64,000 bases of DNA from Galbula dea (lineage: Eukaryota; Chordata; Aves; Piciformes; Galbulidae). Position 1 is the stretch's first letter. The number at the start of each line of letters is the position of its first letter. The position numbers were made by a program, and so were the translations under genes. Where the stretch lies: contig VWZX01006139.1 in assembly GCA_013399015.1 (NCBI GenBank), positions 372,001 to 436,000 on the forward strand, written 5' to 3'. This document shows, piece by piece, positions 47,871 to 60,272 of the stretch. The notes below the pieces were generated by a model. It had not been told where the DNA came from, did no database searches, and saw nothing but the letters and a program-made list of their open reading frames with translations.

Positions 47871-50800
47871 AATGTTTTGTTAAAGTGTGCACACAAGCAC
47901 CATGTTGTATATCCAGCCTCTATGTTATTGTCTTTGGATATGGGATTTGTACAGTTTAAAGACCTGCTCTTCAAGCAGTATAGATTGAGGCTGGATTATC
48001 CAATGTTAACTTCATGGGAAGTCAAAGACTAAGAGATTTGGAGATTTGTAAGATTTTGTCAATGTGCATTTTTGGATTAACAGTTAATTAAAACAAAAAT
48101 CCCTCTGATGTTTTTATTATTCAAGTAGGTTGTGAGCAGTGAGTGAGATTGAAAGAAATAGCCTCTCAAGAACTGGATATTGAATTCCTGATTACAGATT
48201 GCAGCATGAGTTCATGAGTTAAATATATAAAAAACCACCTTAACTTAAGAAATAATGTAAAGATCTAAATTGTTAGTGGTAGACATTGCAGACTAGAAGC
48301 AAAAATCCTTAACTGTCTACATGTATAAGTTAAAATTAGGGGGTTTTATTTTTTCCAGTCCTAACAAAGGCTGAAAGGGTGGGCTGTGTATCTATTGCAC
48401 TCACTGCCCACTGGGAGCACATTTCCCTCCCTGGAAGGAGACAGGCTCCTGATGAGCACTGTGCCCATAGCTTCCAACAGTGCCAGAGAACTCTCATTTC
48501 AACTTATGGGGCCAGGAAACAAAATTGTGCAGGGGATCCTGGTGTTCACATCCAATCCTCAATTCCCTTCACACTCAAAATGCCAGGAACTATGAACTCT
48601 CACTTTTGGTTTTGACATCTTTCACTTCAAATGGTTGTTGTTTGGGTCTTTGGCCATATTTCCATTCCAGAATTGTCTCTTACTACTACAGCATCTTTAC
48701 TCCATCTGAAAAGGCATTAGACAAGCTTCATGAAAATGTCTCTGTTCTTCAGTATATTTGCTAAAAAGGCTGGAGGTTAATGCTTTCTCCACATAGGGGG
48801 AAATTTATGTGTATCTGCAATAGCCTTGGCTTCCTTTGGCTATAAAATACCATATCCTTCCCTGATCTTAATGCCACACCTGGTGTACAGCTCTTAACTG
48901 CTAAGAGCAGCTCTGGTCTGCCCTAGGAGGCTATAGGTATTTGTTGACATTCCCAGACCGGAGATTATCACCAAGACAGACACATGCTGGGGAAGCACCA
49001 AGGCCCATGTCAGATAAATGATGACTTCTTTACTTGATACAAATTTGTTCTCAAGTCCAGAAACCTTTCTGAAGATGCTAGAGGTGATCATGTCACAAAG
49101 CTGAAGAAGTAAAAACTCATAGAGTAAGTTTTCCCGCCCTGTTAAAGTCAGTTGCAGAACTTCCTCTGCCATCAACAGGAGCACAAACAAGCCCTGTCAG
49201 AGGTGAAGGAGGACAGCCACCTTCTCAGGAAGACTTACTGAAAGAGAAGCAACAAAGAAAACAAAGAATAAGCTTATGTGATTCACCCTCTGAGCTCCCC
49301 AGAGTCCTCCAGGCCTGAATCACTGCATGTGCAGAGGCAGATTAATTGGAAAGTCTTTATTAATAATTTAAGAATAGGCTGACCCCTGGCTATATGCTCA
49401 TTCCTGGCAAGTTCCTTGTATCAGTCAAGCCAATTCCAACATGTGACATTACACAGAGGTAGTTGCTTGCTTACATAGTGGGAAATAATGCAGAAAAATG
49501 TCCTAGCCAGAAGGAATCAAAATGCAAAGGGCATAAATTTGCACTGTCCCTTTGAGTCTGAGCCTGGTTTTAAATCCTCACATACCTTCTCTCCATGCTG
49601 TTTACCAGCACTTTGGCTAAAGCCTTGGAGCTTTCTTAAGGGTCAAACTTGAGAGTGCTCCATGCTTTAGCACATCCCATGTACTCACTCATGTAAGTGG
49701 GGAGTGCAGTCAGGTTGGTTATGTTCCAGTCTCCCAGCATGGCCATCTCTTTGTTTAGGTTCTTTTCATACAGGAAACTCCTTTCCACAAGATCACTGGC
49801 ATCTTTTGAGGCTGGGATGTGTGCAGCAAACTGAAGTTGCATTTGTAAGAATATTTTTGTTTTCCAAATTGTAGTTTGAATGCATGTAAAATCTCATGAT
49901 GACCTGGAGACTTTGTGAGGTTGTAGATAAATATGAAGAAGTACAGTACATGAAGTACAATAAGTGAGCTGGGGATTTCACTCAGAATCAGGTAGAACCA
50001 GCTTGCAGGCTTAGACATCCTAACAGGTCTCTTCAAAGACTCAGATGACACCTACCTCCTGGCTTTAATGCAGATCCCAGTATCCTGCAATATAGAAAGA
50101 ACTTGCCTTATGATTCTTTGGTGTCCTGGAACAGTACAAATCACAGGATTTCAGGCCCTGGCTTCATTTTCTGTGATGTCTTTCAGCAAGAGTAACATGT
50201 TTGAAAATAGAGGATGTAATTTTATCCTACTACAGAGTCACATATCTCTACAAAAGGCAGAGCTGTTCCAGTTATAAGATTGGCCCAGTGCAGGTAAGTC
50301 TGTATTCACTAAGGTATCTCCACAGCCCCATGAAATGCCAGGAGCTGACTGTTCTCTCAGCTCATGCTCTGCTTGGCACAAATGATTATGCAGGAACAAC
50401 ACTGCATCAGCCTCAGACATTTCCATTTAGCTGCTTAGAAATGCATGTGCAGTAATTCTGTACTGAAAACACACTGACTGCTCCTTCTCTTCTGGAAAGG
50501 TGTTAGAACCATGCACAAACATCCTCACAGGCAGCAACTTTGCATCTTCTTAACTAGCTGTAAATCCCTTGAGATTCCCTTATCACTGTAAGCTGTTGAA
50601 ATACAATATGCTAGTCCATCTTGGACTTCTGTCTCACTCAGCTTTTAGCTTAGTTCTTCCCTTTTCCCCTACTATGAGTTAGCCTCATTGCAGAAGAACA
50701 GATTGGCAATGAGCCCTACAGGTCAGAGCAGAAAGGAGTGCAGTATACCTTGGTATGCTTCACAGCTGGCAGAGAAAGAGTTAAAGCTAAATAGAAACCA

Positions 50801-53800
50801 CATGGCCTTGCTTTCTGCTCTCCATCCTCACCATCTTTTGAAGGGTCAAGGGTAGGTGGAGGTAGATACTTTTGTTCTTGTTGTTGCTGCTGCATTTAAA
50901 ACTTGAGCAAGGAAGGGATTTAGAGGGGGAGCAAAGCTCTGCCTGGAAGCTGGTTCCAAGCAGTTCTGTCAGCTGCTTCTTAGCTTTCCTTACACAATAG
51001 ATCTGGTCCCACTTGAAAGAATCAGTGAAGAAAAAGACAAAACGTTCCCCATCACACAACAATCAACTCTCAAATGCTGTTTCCTTAACTGTGTTTTCTA
51101 TTACTGGCAACTCTCCCATTTCCATCTCCTCCATTTGGCACATACTCCCTGGCTTTCCAGTGCCTAGGGGACTGTGTTATCATGATCAAGTGAGGAGGAA
51201 ATTACTGAAATGGCATCCTGTAATAATTCATCCAGGAATCAAATGCTGCTTTACCATGAAGTCATTGATTTTAGTCTATAAAATTCAGTGCAGAAATTCA
51301 TTTCAGTTACTGGATAGAATCTTTAGACTGGCAAATAGTTGTACATGAGCTGAAGTGGGTCTGATCTTCGTTTTGAAGAGAACTCCATGTTTATGTGTCA
51401 CAGCTGTCAGAAATTCACCTGCTTCCAGAGACTCAGGGCCTTTCTTTCACTCCAAGCAGTGACAGACGTTGTCAGGATTTGGCTTCTCAGTCCCTACATT
51501 GCTATGGATCTGGGCCCAGCAATGTGCAGGAAGAGAAGGTGACAATAATCTCTGCTTGTGGTCAGGTGTCCTCTCTGTTGGAACTACATCCTTTTGTTCA
51601 TTGAACAGAGAAATTCCCACTTGCCACTTTGCTGAAGGACAGTGACCAGATGTCTGCAGCCTGGATCTCCATAACCAAAGGAATGAGGCACTGAGGGCAC
51701 TATTGAGTTCCCACTGGAATCTGCAGACAGATTGATCTGAATAACAGCTCCAGAGTGAGTCCAGGGAGCAGAGAGCAATGATCTCCCCTTGCAGTGATGC
51801 CATGGCTGATCTGACAAGGCACCATGGGCATTTCTCCAGGATTTCCAGATACTCACAGGCTGTTCTGAGCTATTGCCCTGCCTGAACTGGGAGTGAGGGA
51901 GAACTCCTGGAAAGTCAGCCAGTGCCATTGTGACTGGACAAATGCTGAGGCAGAGGAAGCATATTTCTCTGGGCTTTCCCAGACACAGGGTAACCTTTCA
52001 GCTGCTACAGTTAAGCCACACATTCAAAGTTCCTTGTCTGGGTCTGTCCAAATGCTTGGTTCCCTATAAACAGTAAACAGGCAGTGCTGGCTTCCCTCAG
52101 ACAGCCTGGCTGAGCTGCTTTCTCTGTGAGGACAATGAATTCTGAGGGCAATCACATTTGCTGATAGCCCTGATGAGTGTGTCAGTAATTGATGCTGGTT
52201 CTTGGATTGCTTGCATGGCAATTAGGAAAAAGCTTCAAGTTCATTTCCTCCAGGCAGAGAGCCAGACCTAATAACCAACATAAGTGCAGACACTCTCAAG
52301 TGATACCAGGCCAGAGTCCCATCAGTCCTGCTCCTTCAGATCTGTCCTCAATTCCCAGTTGGTTGCAGGCAAAAGGCATGTTGAGGACCCTGTGCTCTGT
52401 GCCAGTTGTTAGATCAACTCCAGCCCTGCTGCCAAGCTTTTCCTTGAAACCTAGAGGCAAAAGGACAGAGGTTGTGTTTGAATTCTTTTCTAACTAACAT
52501 GGAAGAGCAGATTTTTCAACAGAAGCTCAAGCCCAGGCCAAGCAGGCAGAGGCCAGCAGCTCCCACTTGTAACATTTCATGGGCAGTGTCTGAATTCTCC
52601 TGAAATCTGACTTTGAAACTACTGAGAGACCAAAAGGACAAACAAGCTCTTCCAAAATCTTTACTCCCTTTGTAGCTAAAACTTAAATTTTGCAGCCTAG
52701 CCCTTTCTGATAGGCTCAGAAAGGTGAGTTTATCTGGGGCTGGACTCCCTGTGAGGTTGGGAGAGGTTTTGAAGGGCAATTACCTTCTGTTGTTTGTTTC
52801 ACTTCTTCCTCATAAGATGATGGAAGAGTCAGAACTCCTCTTCCTCAGCCACACTGGGCCTTACCTTCCTTCAAATGCAACCCTGTGGTTGAAAGAAAGT
52901 TCTATTTCTGTGAAAACACAGTTTGCTTTCAAACCTAAGCCAAGCCTGTACCACTGGCCTGATGAAAGCTGTTCTTTGGGTGGCTTGAGAGACTGAGCCC
53001 AAGGTTTCAGAGTGTATGGCTGCAAACATCTTGGCTGATCTCAGATCCACACCCTTTTATTGACTCTTCTGCCATTTTACTGTAGTTCAGAGGATATTTA
53101 CCTTCAGGAAGATCTAACTGTAGAAAGCACTGGCAGGAGGGAAAGAAGTCAGTGTGGAATAACTCCTGGACTTGATTTTATGACTCAAGGAAGCTATTAT
53201 TTTTAAAGTCTCTTCACAACAATACATCTGAGGTCCTTCCTATATTGTTGTTGTTAAGGCAAAAGTTTAGAAGCAGAAATCAGAAGGGTCTGGCCCAGGT
53301 TCAGGACTGCAGGGAAGTGTTGAAGAGCAAAGTTGAGGACAGTGTGAATTCAGAGGTAACCCACAGTGGTGTCTTTTATACTCCAGTGCTGACACCAGTC
53401 CAGCTTCTAGTTTAATCTAGAGCTGCTCACATCTTTTTCCTGTCTTTATCTTATTATCTAGGCTGTCAGGATGAATCTTAGAAGGCCTGAAGCTATACAT
53501 CAGACTTGCATGTATCATCTCATAACCTCATTGTCAAATAGTGATTTCTGCAAAAAAACACCCCAAACCAAAATGTGTTTAGTGGTCCCCAAGCTGTTAA
53601 TTCAGGCTGGAATGGTAGAAGAGCTCTGGCTAGAGCAGTACTGGCATGGCTGAAGTCATGGTGCTTTACCTTCTTTCCAATACCTCAGTGGCAAGTGAAT
53701 GTCTATGCAATGGGGCTGTGAGAAGCTTGGGTTTGTGTCTCTCCTCTGCAAAGCAGGGCTCATCTTAGATCTCTCACAAGTTTCTCCACTGTATTATAGA

Positions 53801-54557
53801 GTATGTAGGCTTCACCTCTCCAGCTTGGGCTAATTCCACCTTCTACAGGCTACCTAGTATGGAGCAAGTCAGTGACTGTCAATGGAAGGGCTGCCTAGGA
53901 GATGAGAGATTACTTCCTACCTTCTGCTCCTGGGAACATATAGCAGAAGAGGATCCATGGTAGTCTGAGAGCACCCTCAGTCATGCCATTCCCTGTGGCT
54001 CACACACTTGTGTGCAGTGGTAAGAGACAGGAGTACAAAGCCCTCCAGGCACAGGAGGGAATCTGTGAGCTGCTGGAGGGTAGCCAGGGCTGCTCCTAAG
54101 TGTCTTATATATGCCCTGAAAAGCAGAAGAGATTTCTCCACAAAGGAAAGCTCTTGAACAGGAGAAGCTCTTGTCTGTTACTGACTGGTTTGACACAATT
54201 CACAGAAGGCAGTTCAATGCTGCCATGAGTAACAGTGCTCTCAGACTGTCAGAAGCAGCTCTGATGAAAGTTCTCTCATGTATTTATTATGTGCAGTTAT
54301 GCACATAAAGGCTGTAGTCTCTATAGCTCCACTTCTGTGTTTTGTGATGTCACCAGCAGCTTGCAGTGGGTTAGAGGGGGAAGAAAGAGGGAAATAGAAT
54401 TTTATTCCTCATTTTGGATGATGTAGGGAGCAAGGATGTGTAAAAGATGTGCTTGACATGGTGCTCTTCTTGAAGACATTTGAAGTAACCTTAGCTGCCC
54501 TCCATGTCTTTCTTATCAGCAGCCTTAAAAATTGGTTGAATCTGTAAAAACCCTGAA
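47871..54557. other. Unique non-coding stretch
   Basis: About 6.7 kb with no recognised gene. Two places have splice-like open segments. On the plus strand, 50187-50293 has strong acceptor and donor matches. On the minus strand, the 49.68-50.10 kb interval has several acceptor/donor matches. An A-rich patch with CCAAACC lies at 53552-53573. The translations match no family I know. Confidence 0.5.
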
Positions 54558-54592
54558 CCACCACCACCACCACCACCACCACCACCACCACA
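54558..54592 (+). repeat. (CCA)11 microsatellite
   Basis: Eleven perfect CCA triplets followed by CA. Read in frame the run gives polyhistidine on the plus strand and polyvaline on the minus strand. This explains two spurious open frames across the repeat. Confidence 0.97.
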
Positions 54593-54989
54593 CCTACTCA
54601 CACTGGGAGCAGGTATGCCAACATGCAGAGGGAGACCATGATCTTCCCAAAACCATCTTGGATTTGTTTTCTTTTCATATGAGTGGGTTTAACCCATTCT
54701 GGTTTATCTGCAGAGTGCTGTGGCAAAACGAGTGTATTCAGAAAGCTTGGGGAAATGCTGCAGCTTAAGGCCCTCTCTGAGTGGTTTCTCTAGTGCCTTG
54801 CACTGGAGGATGATATCCCAAAAAGTTTATCTGTGACTGTCAGTAGCAGAATGCTGCTTCTCCTGTCACTGACACTGATAGCAGTCACGGGAGACTCTCC
54901 CTCTGCCTCACACAGACACTTGGACACAGGCTTTGACCCCATGAACAACCAGGGCTCTGTAGTCCCTGCTCTCCTCAAACTCTTTGCTT
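54593..54989. other. Unique non-coding stretch
   Basis: No gene is recognised. A 71-codon plus-strand frame starting at 54833 begins with a signal-peptide-like stretch, MLLLLSLTLIAVTGDS, but its C-terminal end is made of CR1 sequence. There is no promoter or splice evidence. Confidence 0.5.
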
Positions 54990-55164
54990 TGGGGAGACGA
55001 GTGAGGTGGTGGAGTCACCACCCCTGGAGGTTTTTAAGAAGAGGATAGATGTGTTCCTTCAGGGGATGATTTAGGGGTAAGAGTAGTGTAGGGCTATCGG
55101 TTGGGGTGGTGATCTTGAGGGTCCTTTCCAACCGTAATGATTCTGTAATTCTGTGATTCTGTGA
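54990..55164 (+). mobile_element. CR1 LINE 3' end fragment
   Basis: Plus-strand CR1 end: GTGAGGTGGTGGAGTCACCA, CCCCTGGAGGTTTTTAAGA, GGTCCTTTCCAACCGTAATG, then three ATTCTGTG-type terminal octamers (GATTCTGTAATTCTGTGATT). The well-preserved reiterated 3' end marks the exact right boundary. It is 5' truncated to about 175 bp. Confidence 0.95.
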
Positions 55165-58100
55165 GTGGAAGCAGAGAGAGATGTGAATTGAACGCTTGCC
55201 ACCTTCTGGCCAGCGCAGAGTACTGTGAGCTCCATAGGGAAGGAGAGACCAAAAGGGAACTCCAGGGAGTAACAGGTTAGGTGTGTAAGTGCCAGTGTAG
55301 GTGTACAAGCTTTAGGGATGAAAAAGCTGGATGGAGAAGGAATGTCAGTTGCACAGTGCAGCACTCTAGCCCAGCCTCACAGAGGCTGGAGTGCTCATTT
55401 TCTCCCTTTATGTTTGTGTATGTTGCTGAGCTTGTGAAAATAAGGGATGCTATGACATGTGCAAGAGTGTGCCAGTACCCATCCATCATCCATCCATCTT
55501 AAATCTTCTCTTTCCCCAGTCCTACCTGCCCATCTGCACAGTGCTGCCACCCTGTCCTCTCCCACCACCAACCCCTGCCAGCCACACAGCCTGTACCCCT
55601 CTGTGCCACACTCCCCCCTGAAGTGTCCTTTGCCCAAGAGCAATAAACTGTGCTGATGGCTGTGATAAACCAAGCCCAGGCCTCCTCTGCTGTAAAACAA
55701 AGCACAGACACAACCCTCTTTTCATTTGTAATCCACCACAGTTTGAATTTGGGGCTCAGGGGGTGGGAGGCCACAGAATTCACCTGTCACCAACCACAAG
55801 CCACACGATTCAACCTTGGGTAAAAATGCACCTGCCCTGGGAATCCTAAACTGAGAGCTGTGATCTCAACCCTTAATAAATAGGTACAGGAGAACAAAAT
55901 CCTGTGCTAATAAGAATAGACTCCAACCATGGGGCTTCAACATGGGACTAAAGCCATGGGTGCTCTTGTGCCAGAGCTAGAGGAGGCTGCCTGCTGTTCA
56001 GAGCTTCTTTTCTCTGGACTAGCCCATAGCATGAACAAACTCTACTCCTAGTAGCAAATAATATTGCTCAGATGGTGGCAGCCTGTCAGTTGTTTTACCT
56101 AAAAGCAAAGCAGAACAAAAAAAAAACCCCAGAGTAAACCATTTTTGTTTTCTTTCTTTGCCTGCTTTTAGACAAGTCCATCATTTGTGGTGAGAGTCTG
56201 AACAGACATTTGTGCAGTCTCAGTGCAGCTTTAAGGGTGTGATTGGACAACAAGAGCTCTCCAAATCCCCATGATCAGTACAGGTCTCAATCCTACCCTT
56301 TCACTGACTTTTCACAACATCCAGCTCTCAACACAGGATGAAGCCCTGCAGGCAGACAGATTTTGTTTCTGTGGCTCTCTCAGGTGTCAGTGACACTTTG
56401 TGTACATGCACTGGATCTTTACAGGTCTGGGGAGCAGTGACATGACTACAACAAAGACTGTCAGATATACCACATGAAACACAAGGCTCCATTTGAAGGT
56501 CAGTGTATCACTGAAGAGGAAATCATGTCTATTCTGTGACAGGAGCTATAAACATGATATTATTCCAAGATAAGGTCTGAGTTACATACTCTTGCAAGCT
56601 TCAAAAAGCTTTCAGCTCCTACTGAAGAAGACAAATGCAATAGAAAGTGAAACAAACCAAGAAGGTGGTTGTATTTTTGCCAGCAAATATTCCTTTTACT
56701 TTCTTGCTGGAGTACATTGGGGACAGAAATTGCAAAGCCCTATATATGCTGCATCCAGCATCTCTCCCAAACATTGGTACCTAGACATTCATTTAAAAAG
56801 CAAGCATAGGCATCATATAAGATGTAACAGTATCTCCAATGTATTATGATTTCACTCCTCTGAACATTATAAATCACTTCTTTTCTAGCCCTGTTAAGCC
56901 TGAGCTCAGTTCAGGCAACCACCTTAATTCAGTTCCCTCTCTGCTACCCTCACAGCACAGTGCAGTAGCAGAAATTGCTTTAGATGTTTGTGTTCAGCCC
57001 CAGGGATGGTACATCTGTGCTCAGGAGCAAAAGGTCAGAAGGAGATTCCATCCCTCTCCTGCCTGCTGTGCTGCTGCTTTGCTCTTGACTTCACATAAGA
57101 GCCACATCCTGGTGTCTGCAGTGTTATGGCAGTGTGGTCAGTGATTTTTGACCATACAAACTGGCCACCAAAAACACAGGGGAAAGCTTGAAGGTACATC
57201 AGGAAGACCTTGAAGAGCTGTGAGAAGAGGGAACTCAAAGGGCAATTTGAAGGTGTTAGGTGGCATCAGCCTCCAAAAATCAAGTCCCCAGGCAAAATGA
57301 CAGTTTGAACATCCCTTTCCTCACTGGGGATTCCCATTAACCAGCAGGCATTATGCTGCAAGGCCCTGAGACCAGCAGCAGTAAAGATGTGTGTGATCTG
57401 GTTACAACTCATCTGAGGCTCAGAGGGCACCCTGAATTAGGGAGAAGTATGCAGCTCCTGTTGCCATACACAGTGTTACATCAGCTCTAGGTTGCTTTTC
57501 CTTTTTGTAGTAACCAGGAATTGCATGTCTGTCTCCCAGTGCAGTTCTTGGTCTCTGACTGTCATCACAAAACTGCTCTCTGGCTAACAATGCACAAGTA
57601 GTTGGTGTTATCAGTCACCTTTTAGGAGGGTCTGTGAGGTAAGATACAACCCTAGGCAAAAGGCTGACAACTTTGGGGTTTTATCCCACAAAACAAGCTT
57701 CAGTCCCAGGGTACAACACATGCAAAAGCAGCAGTGTAGCCACCTGGAGCAACATCAGCCCTTCAATTCATAATTTCACTGCCTGCCATGGCCTTGCATC
57801 AAGGTTTCCCTTTGCCCTGCTAGATCACCACAACACAAACCTGAAGCTAATTTCATGTCTGGTAGAATCAGGCCCACTCCTGAGACACTAGGACCTGATG
57901 GCACTGTTGTCACTGCTCCATTACAGAGATGACACCAAGCCATAAGGACAACCTTGCCCTGCAATACTGCACAGACACCTGCAGCAAAACCATCACTGCC
58001 AGCCAGTACCAGTGCCCACAAGAGACACAGGAACCAGTATTAGACCATGGCAGAGCACCCTCACAATTTGCAGGTCTTCTCTCCTTAGATAACTCCATGA

Positions 58101-58974
58101 ATGTCCCCCATCTGAGACCCAGTAAGGCATCTGATTATCTTACTGCATGCTCCAGGCCAGGTGATGTCTGGCATGTTCAAAGCTTTGTATTGCAGATGTT
58201 AAATTCAATACAGGAGAAGATTTCTTGGAATTTTCCACTAGCTGCAGAGGAGAGTTTAGTCTAAATCCTTCTAGTTCCTTTCATGTCTCTCTTCAGAAGC
58301 CACCCTAAAATTACTAACATCAACCCTGTTAAAAATACTTTGATTCCTAGTGATATTAGCTCCTGAATTTTCTGACTTGCAGCTAATGCTCTGGACCTGG
58401 AACAAATCCCTTGTTTGTTCTCAGGATAAGGAAGTAATCTCAAAAGCTTTTTGAATAAGCCTCAGTGTGAAGATTTCAGGCACACAGAAAAGCCCTTGCA
58501 GATGTACTCTGTACCAAACTACAGAGAGAGGCTGTTGTCTGAAATAACACATAAGTGCTTTTGTAGCAGAAGTAACATATTTATGCTGTCATAATTCTCA
58601 TGTATTATCTTTTATCTTTGACTTCCTCTCCACTGTCTGTGTCTATGCAGCTCCCTCCAACATCCTATTACCAAAAGTAGTCTCCTTTGAATGACATCCT
58701 TTTTTGCCCATGGCACCTGCCTTTTACTTTACATTTCCACACACAGACCTGGCTCCTCCTTTTACTTCGTGTCTCCCTTTAGCCAGGAAAACCAAACATG
58801 CTGGAGTGACCCACATAGCCCTGAAGTTTAGGTTCCTCTTGTGAAGTCAAAGGCAGTCTTGGGGGTCCTGTGTTGTCCCACAACATAGAAGCAGCATAAT
58901 TGTCTCCCTGGCCTTTTTCTAAGACAACAGATTTTCCTCTTGTGCATTGTCCTCAAGCCATTAGCTTGGGAACA
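55165..58974. other. Unique non-coding stretch
   Basis: No gene is recognised in about 3.8 kb. An A-run followed by CCCC lies at 56116-56130. A plus-strand frame of 111 codons at 57929-58264 has no recognisable domain. Confidence 0.6.
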
Positions 58975-59442
58975 CAGAGAATCATGGAATGGTTTGGGTT
59001 GGAAGGGATCTTACAAAGTCATCTAGTCCAACTCCCCTCCAGTCAGCAGGGACATCTGCAACTAGTTCAGGTTGCTCAGAGCCCCAAACAACCTGACCTA
59101 GAATGGTTCCAGGGATGGGTCATCGCCCACCTCTCTGGGCAACCTGGGACAGGCTCTCAGCACACTCAGTGTAAAAAAAAAATCATTTCTATCTAGTCTA
59201 AATGTCCCTCTTTGAGTTTAAAACCATACCCCTTGTCTTGTCCCAAAAGGCCCTGCTAAAAACTCTGTCACTATCTCTCCTGTAGGCTCTTTTAAATACT
59301 GAGAGGCTGCAGTAAGGTCACCCTGGAGCTTTCTCCTCTGCAGGCTGAAGACCCCAACTCTCTCAGCCTGTCCTCCCAGCAGAGGGGTATCAGTCCTCAG
59401 ATCATTTCTGTGACCTCTTCTGGACTCACTCCAACAAGTTAA
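58975..59442 (-). mobile_element. CR1 LINE fragment, longest in the window
   Basis: An inverted CR1 of about 470 bp. Its 3' end is at the left (CAGAGAATCATGGAATGG, TTTGGGTTGGAAGGGATC, GTCATCTAGTCCAACTCC). It continues through CCCACCTCTCTGGGCAACC and CTCTCAGCCTGTCCTCCCAG to TTCTGGACTCACTCCAAC. It belongs to a different CR1 subfamily from the 7.1 and 47.5 kb copies, judged by the CCAACTCCCCTCC block. Frames are broken. Confidence 0.94.
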
Positions 59443-59938
59443 TAGTATTTAATCCTGAAACAGGATAGAGAATCACCCAACAGCCCTCCTTAGCACCAGT
59501 AGAAAATTTCTTCTCCAACCTTACTGTTAACAACAAAATCTGGGCTTGGCCGCAGTGAACCTCACACCTCCCTGGGCTCCTTACCCAGGGAAAGTGGGAG
59601 GTTTGCCCCTGGGAAGTAGGAGGTTGTCCTGGTTTGGGTTAGAGCAGAGCTAATTCTGTTCAGTGATTTTACTTTTTAGTTGAAGCTCCTCTAAGAAACT
59701 GCACTTTCTGAAACTAGCAGCATGTTTTCACAGACACTGCCAGCTTCTAGCTGTGGTAAGACCTCATGTTTAGATTTTAGTACCAGGGATTGGGGTGCAA
59801 AACAAGGTCGCTGCTAAATCCTGTGTCTCATGTTGGGGGGTGCAGGGTAAAGGCTGCACCTTCAGGGGGGAGCAGACAGGACAGGTGACCCCAAACTGAC
59901 CAGCTAAAGTATTCCATCCCATATAGCTCATACTCCAT

Positions 59939-59945
59939 GTATAAA
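59939..59945 (+). promoter_or_regulatory. TATA box of the LTR at 59.6 kb
   Basis: GTATAAA lies 315 bp into the LTR, just after the CCATATAGCTCATACTCC block. The related LTR family has its TATATAAA at the same relative place. Transcription would start around 59970. In the 38-kb LTR the equivalent site is destroyed. Whether this promoter is active is unknown. Confidence 0.6.
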
Positions 59946-60185
59946 CTGAGGGTCAGCTCCCCCTTGCTAGACTGATTTCCCTTGTGAGATTCCCTTGAAG
60001 ACTTCCCTTTCGAGAGTCAAGATTCCTGATTCCCAGATTGCTGGATTGTTCTCCTGTGCTTCGCTGATCCCTAAGTTCCTGCATCCAGTGCCAGGATCCA
60101 GCCCCTGAGCCTGGCTCATCTGCTGCTGAGCCCTTGCAGCAGTATCAGTGGTGATGTAGTTACCGATCTGCCCGGGCTGTGGTGT

Positions 60186-60227
60186 GGGGCTAGCGCCGGA
60201 GCCTCCGTCGGGGGTTGTGGGGGAGGG
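60186..60227 (+). other. G-run cluster (potential quadruplex) in the LTR
   Basis: Four G runs of three to five bases lie at 60186-60189, 60210-60214, 60219-60223 and 60225-60227. The last three are separated by loops of four bases and one base. They lie in the predicted transcribed part of the LTR, downstream of its TATA box. Confidence 0.5.
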
Positions 60228-60272
60228 TCGGTGCAATTAAAACCACTTGCTTAGAGGATTCCTTTCACAGCA

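Larger units (their letters stand above)
59625..60272 (+). mobile_element. LTR of an avian ERVL-like element (solo)
   Basis: It starts TGTCCTGGTTTGGG and has AGGTGACCCCAAACTGACC, then TATTCCATCCCATATAGC. These are shared landmarks with the LTR at 38 kb, in the same orientation. A TATA box (GTATAAA, 59939-59945) and an ATTAAA polyadenylation-type signal near 60236 are still present. If the end is CACAGCA at 60272, the flanks are GAGGT and GAGGG, a near-perfect 5-bp target duplication as expected for ERVL-type integration. The CpG-rich sequence continues to about 60430, so the true end may lie further right. No internal viral region is seen. Confidence 0.8.

Noticed and set aside
54532..54768. 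Polyhistidine/polyvaline open frames
   Set aside because: Produced by the (CCA)11 microsatellite.
57929..58264. 111-codon plus-strand frame
   Set aside because: No domain, signal peptide or splice context; a frame of this length is expected by chance in 64 kb.
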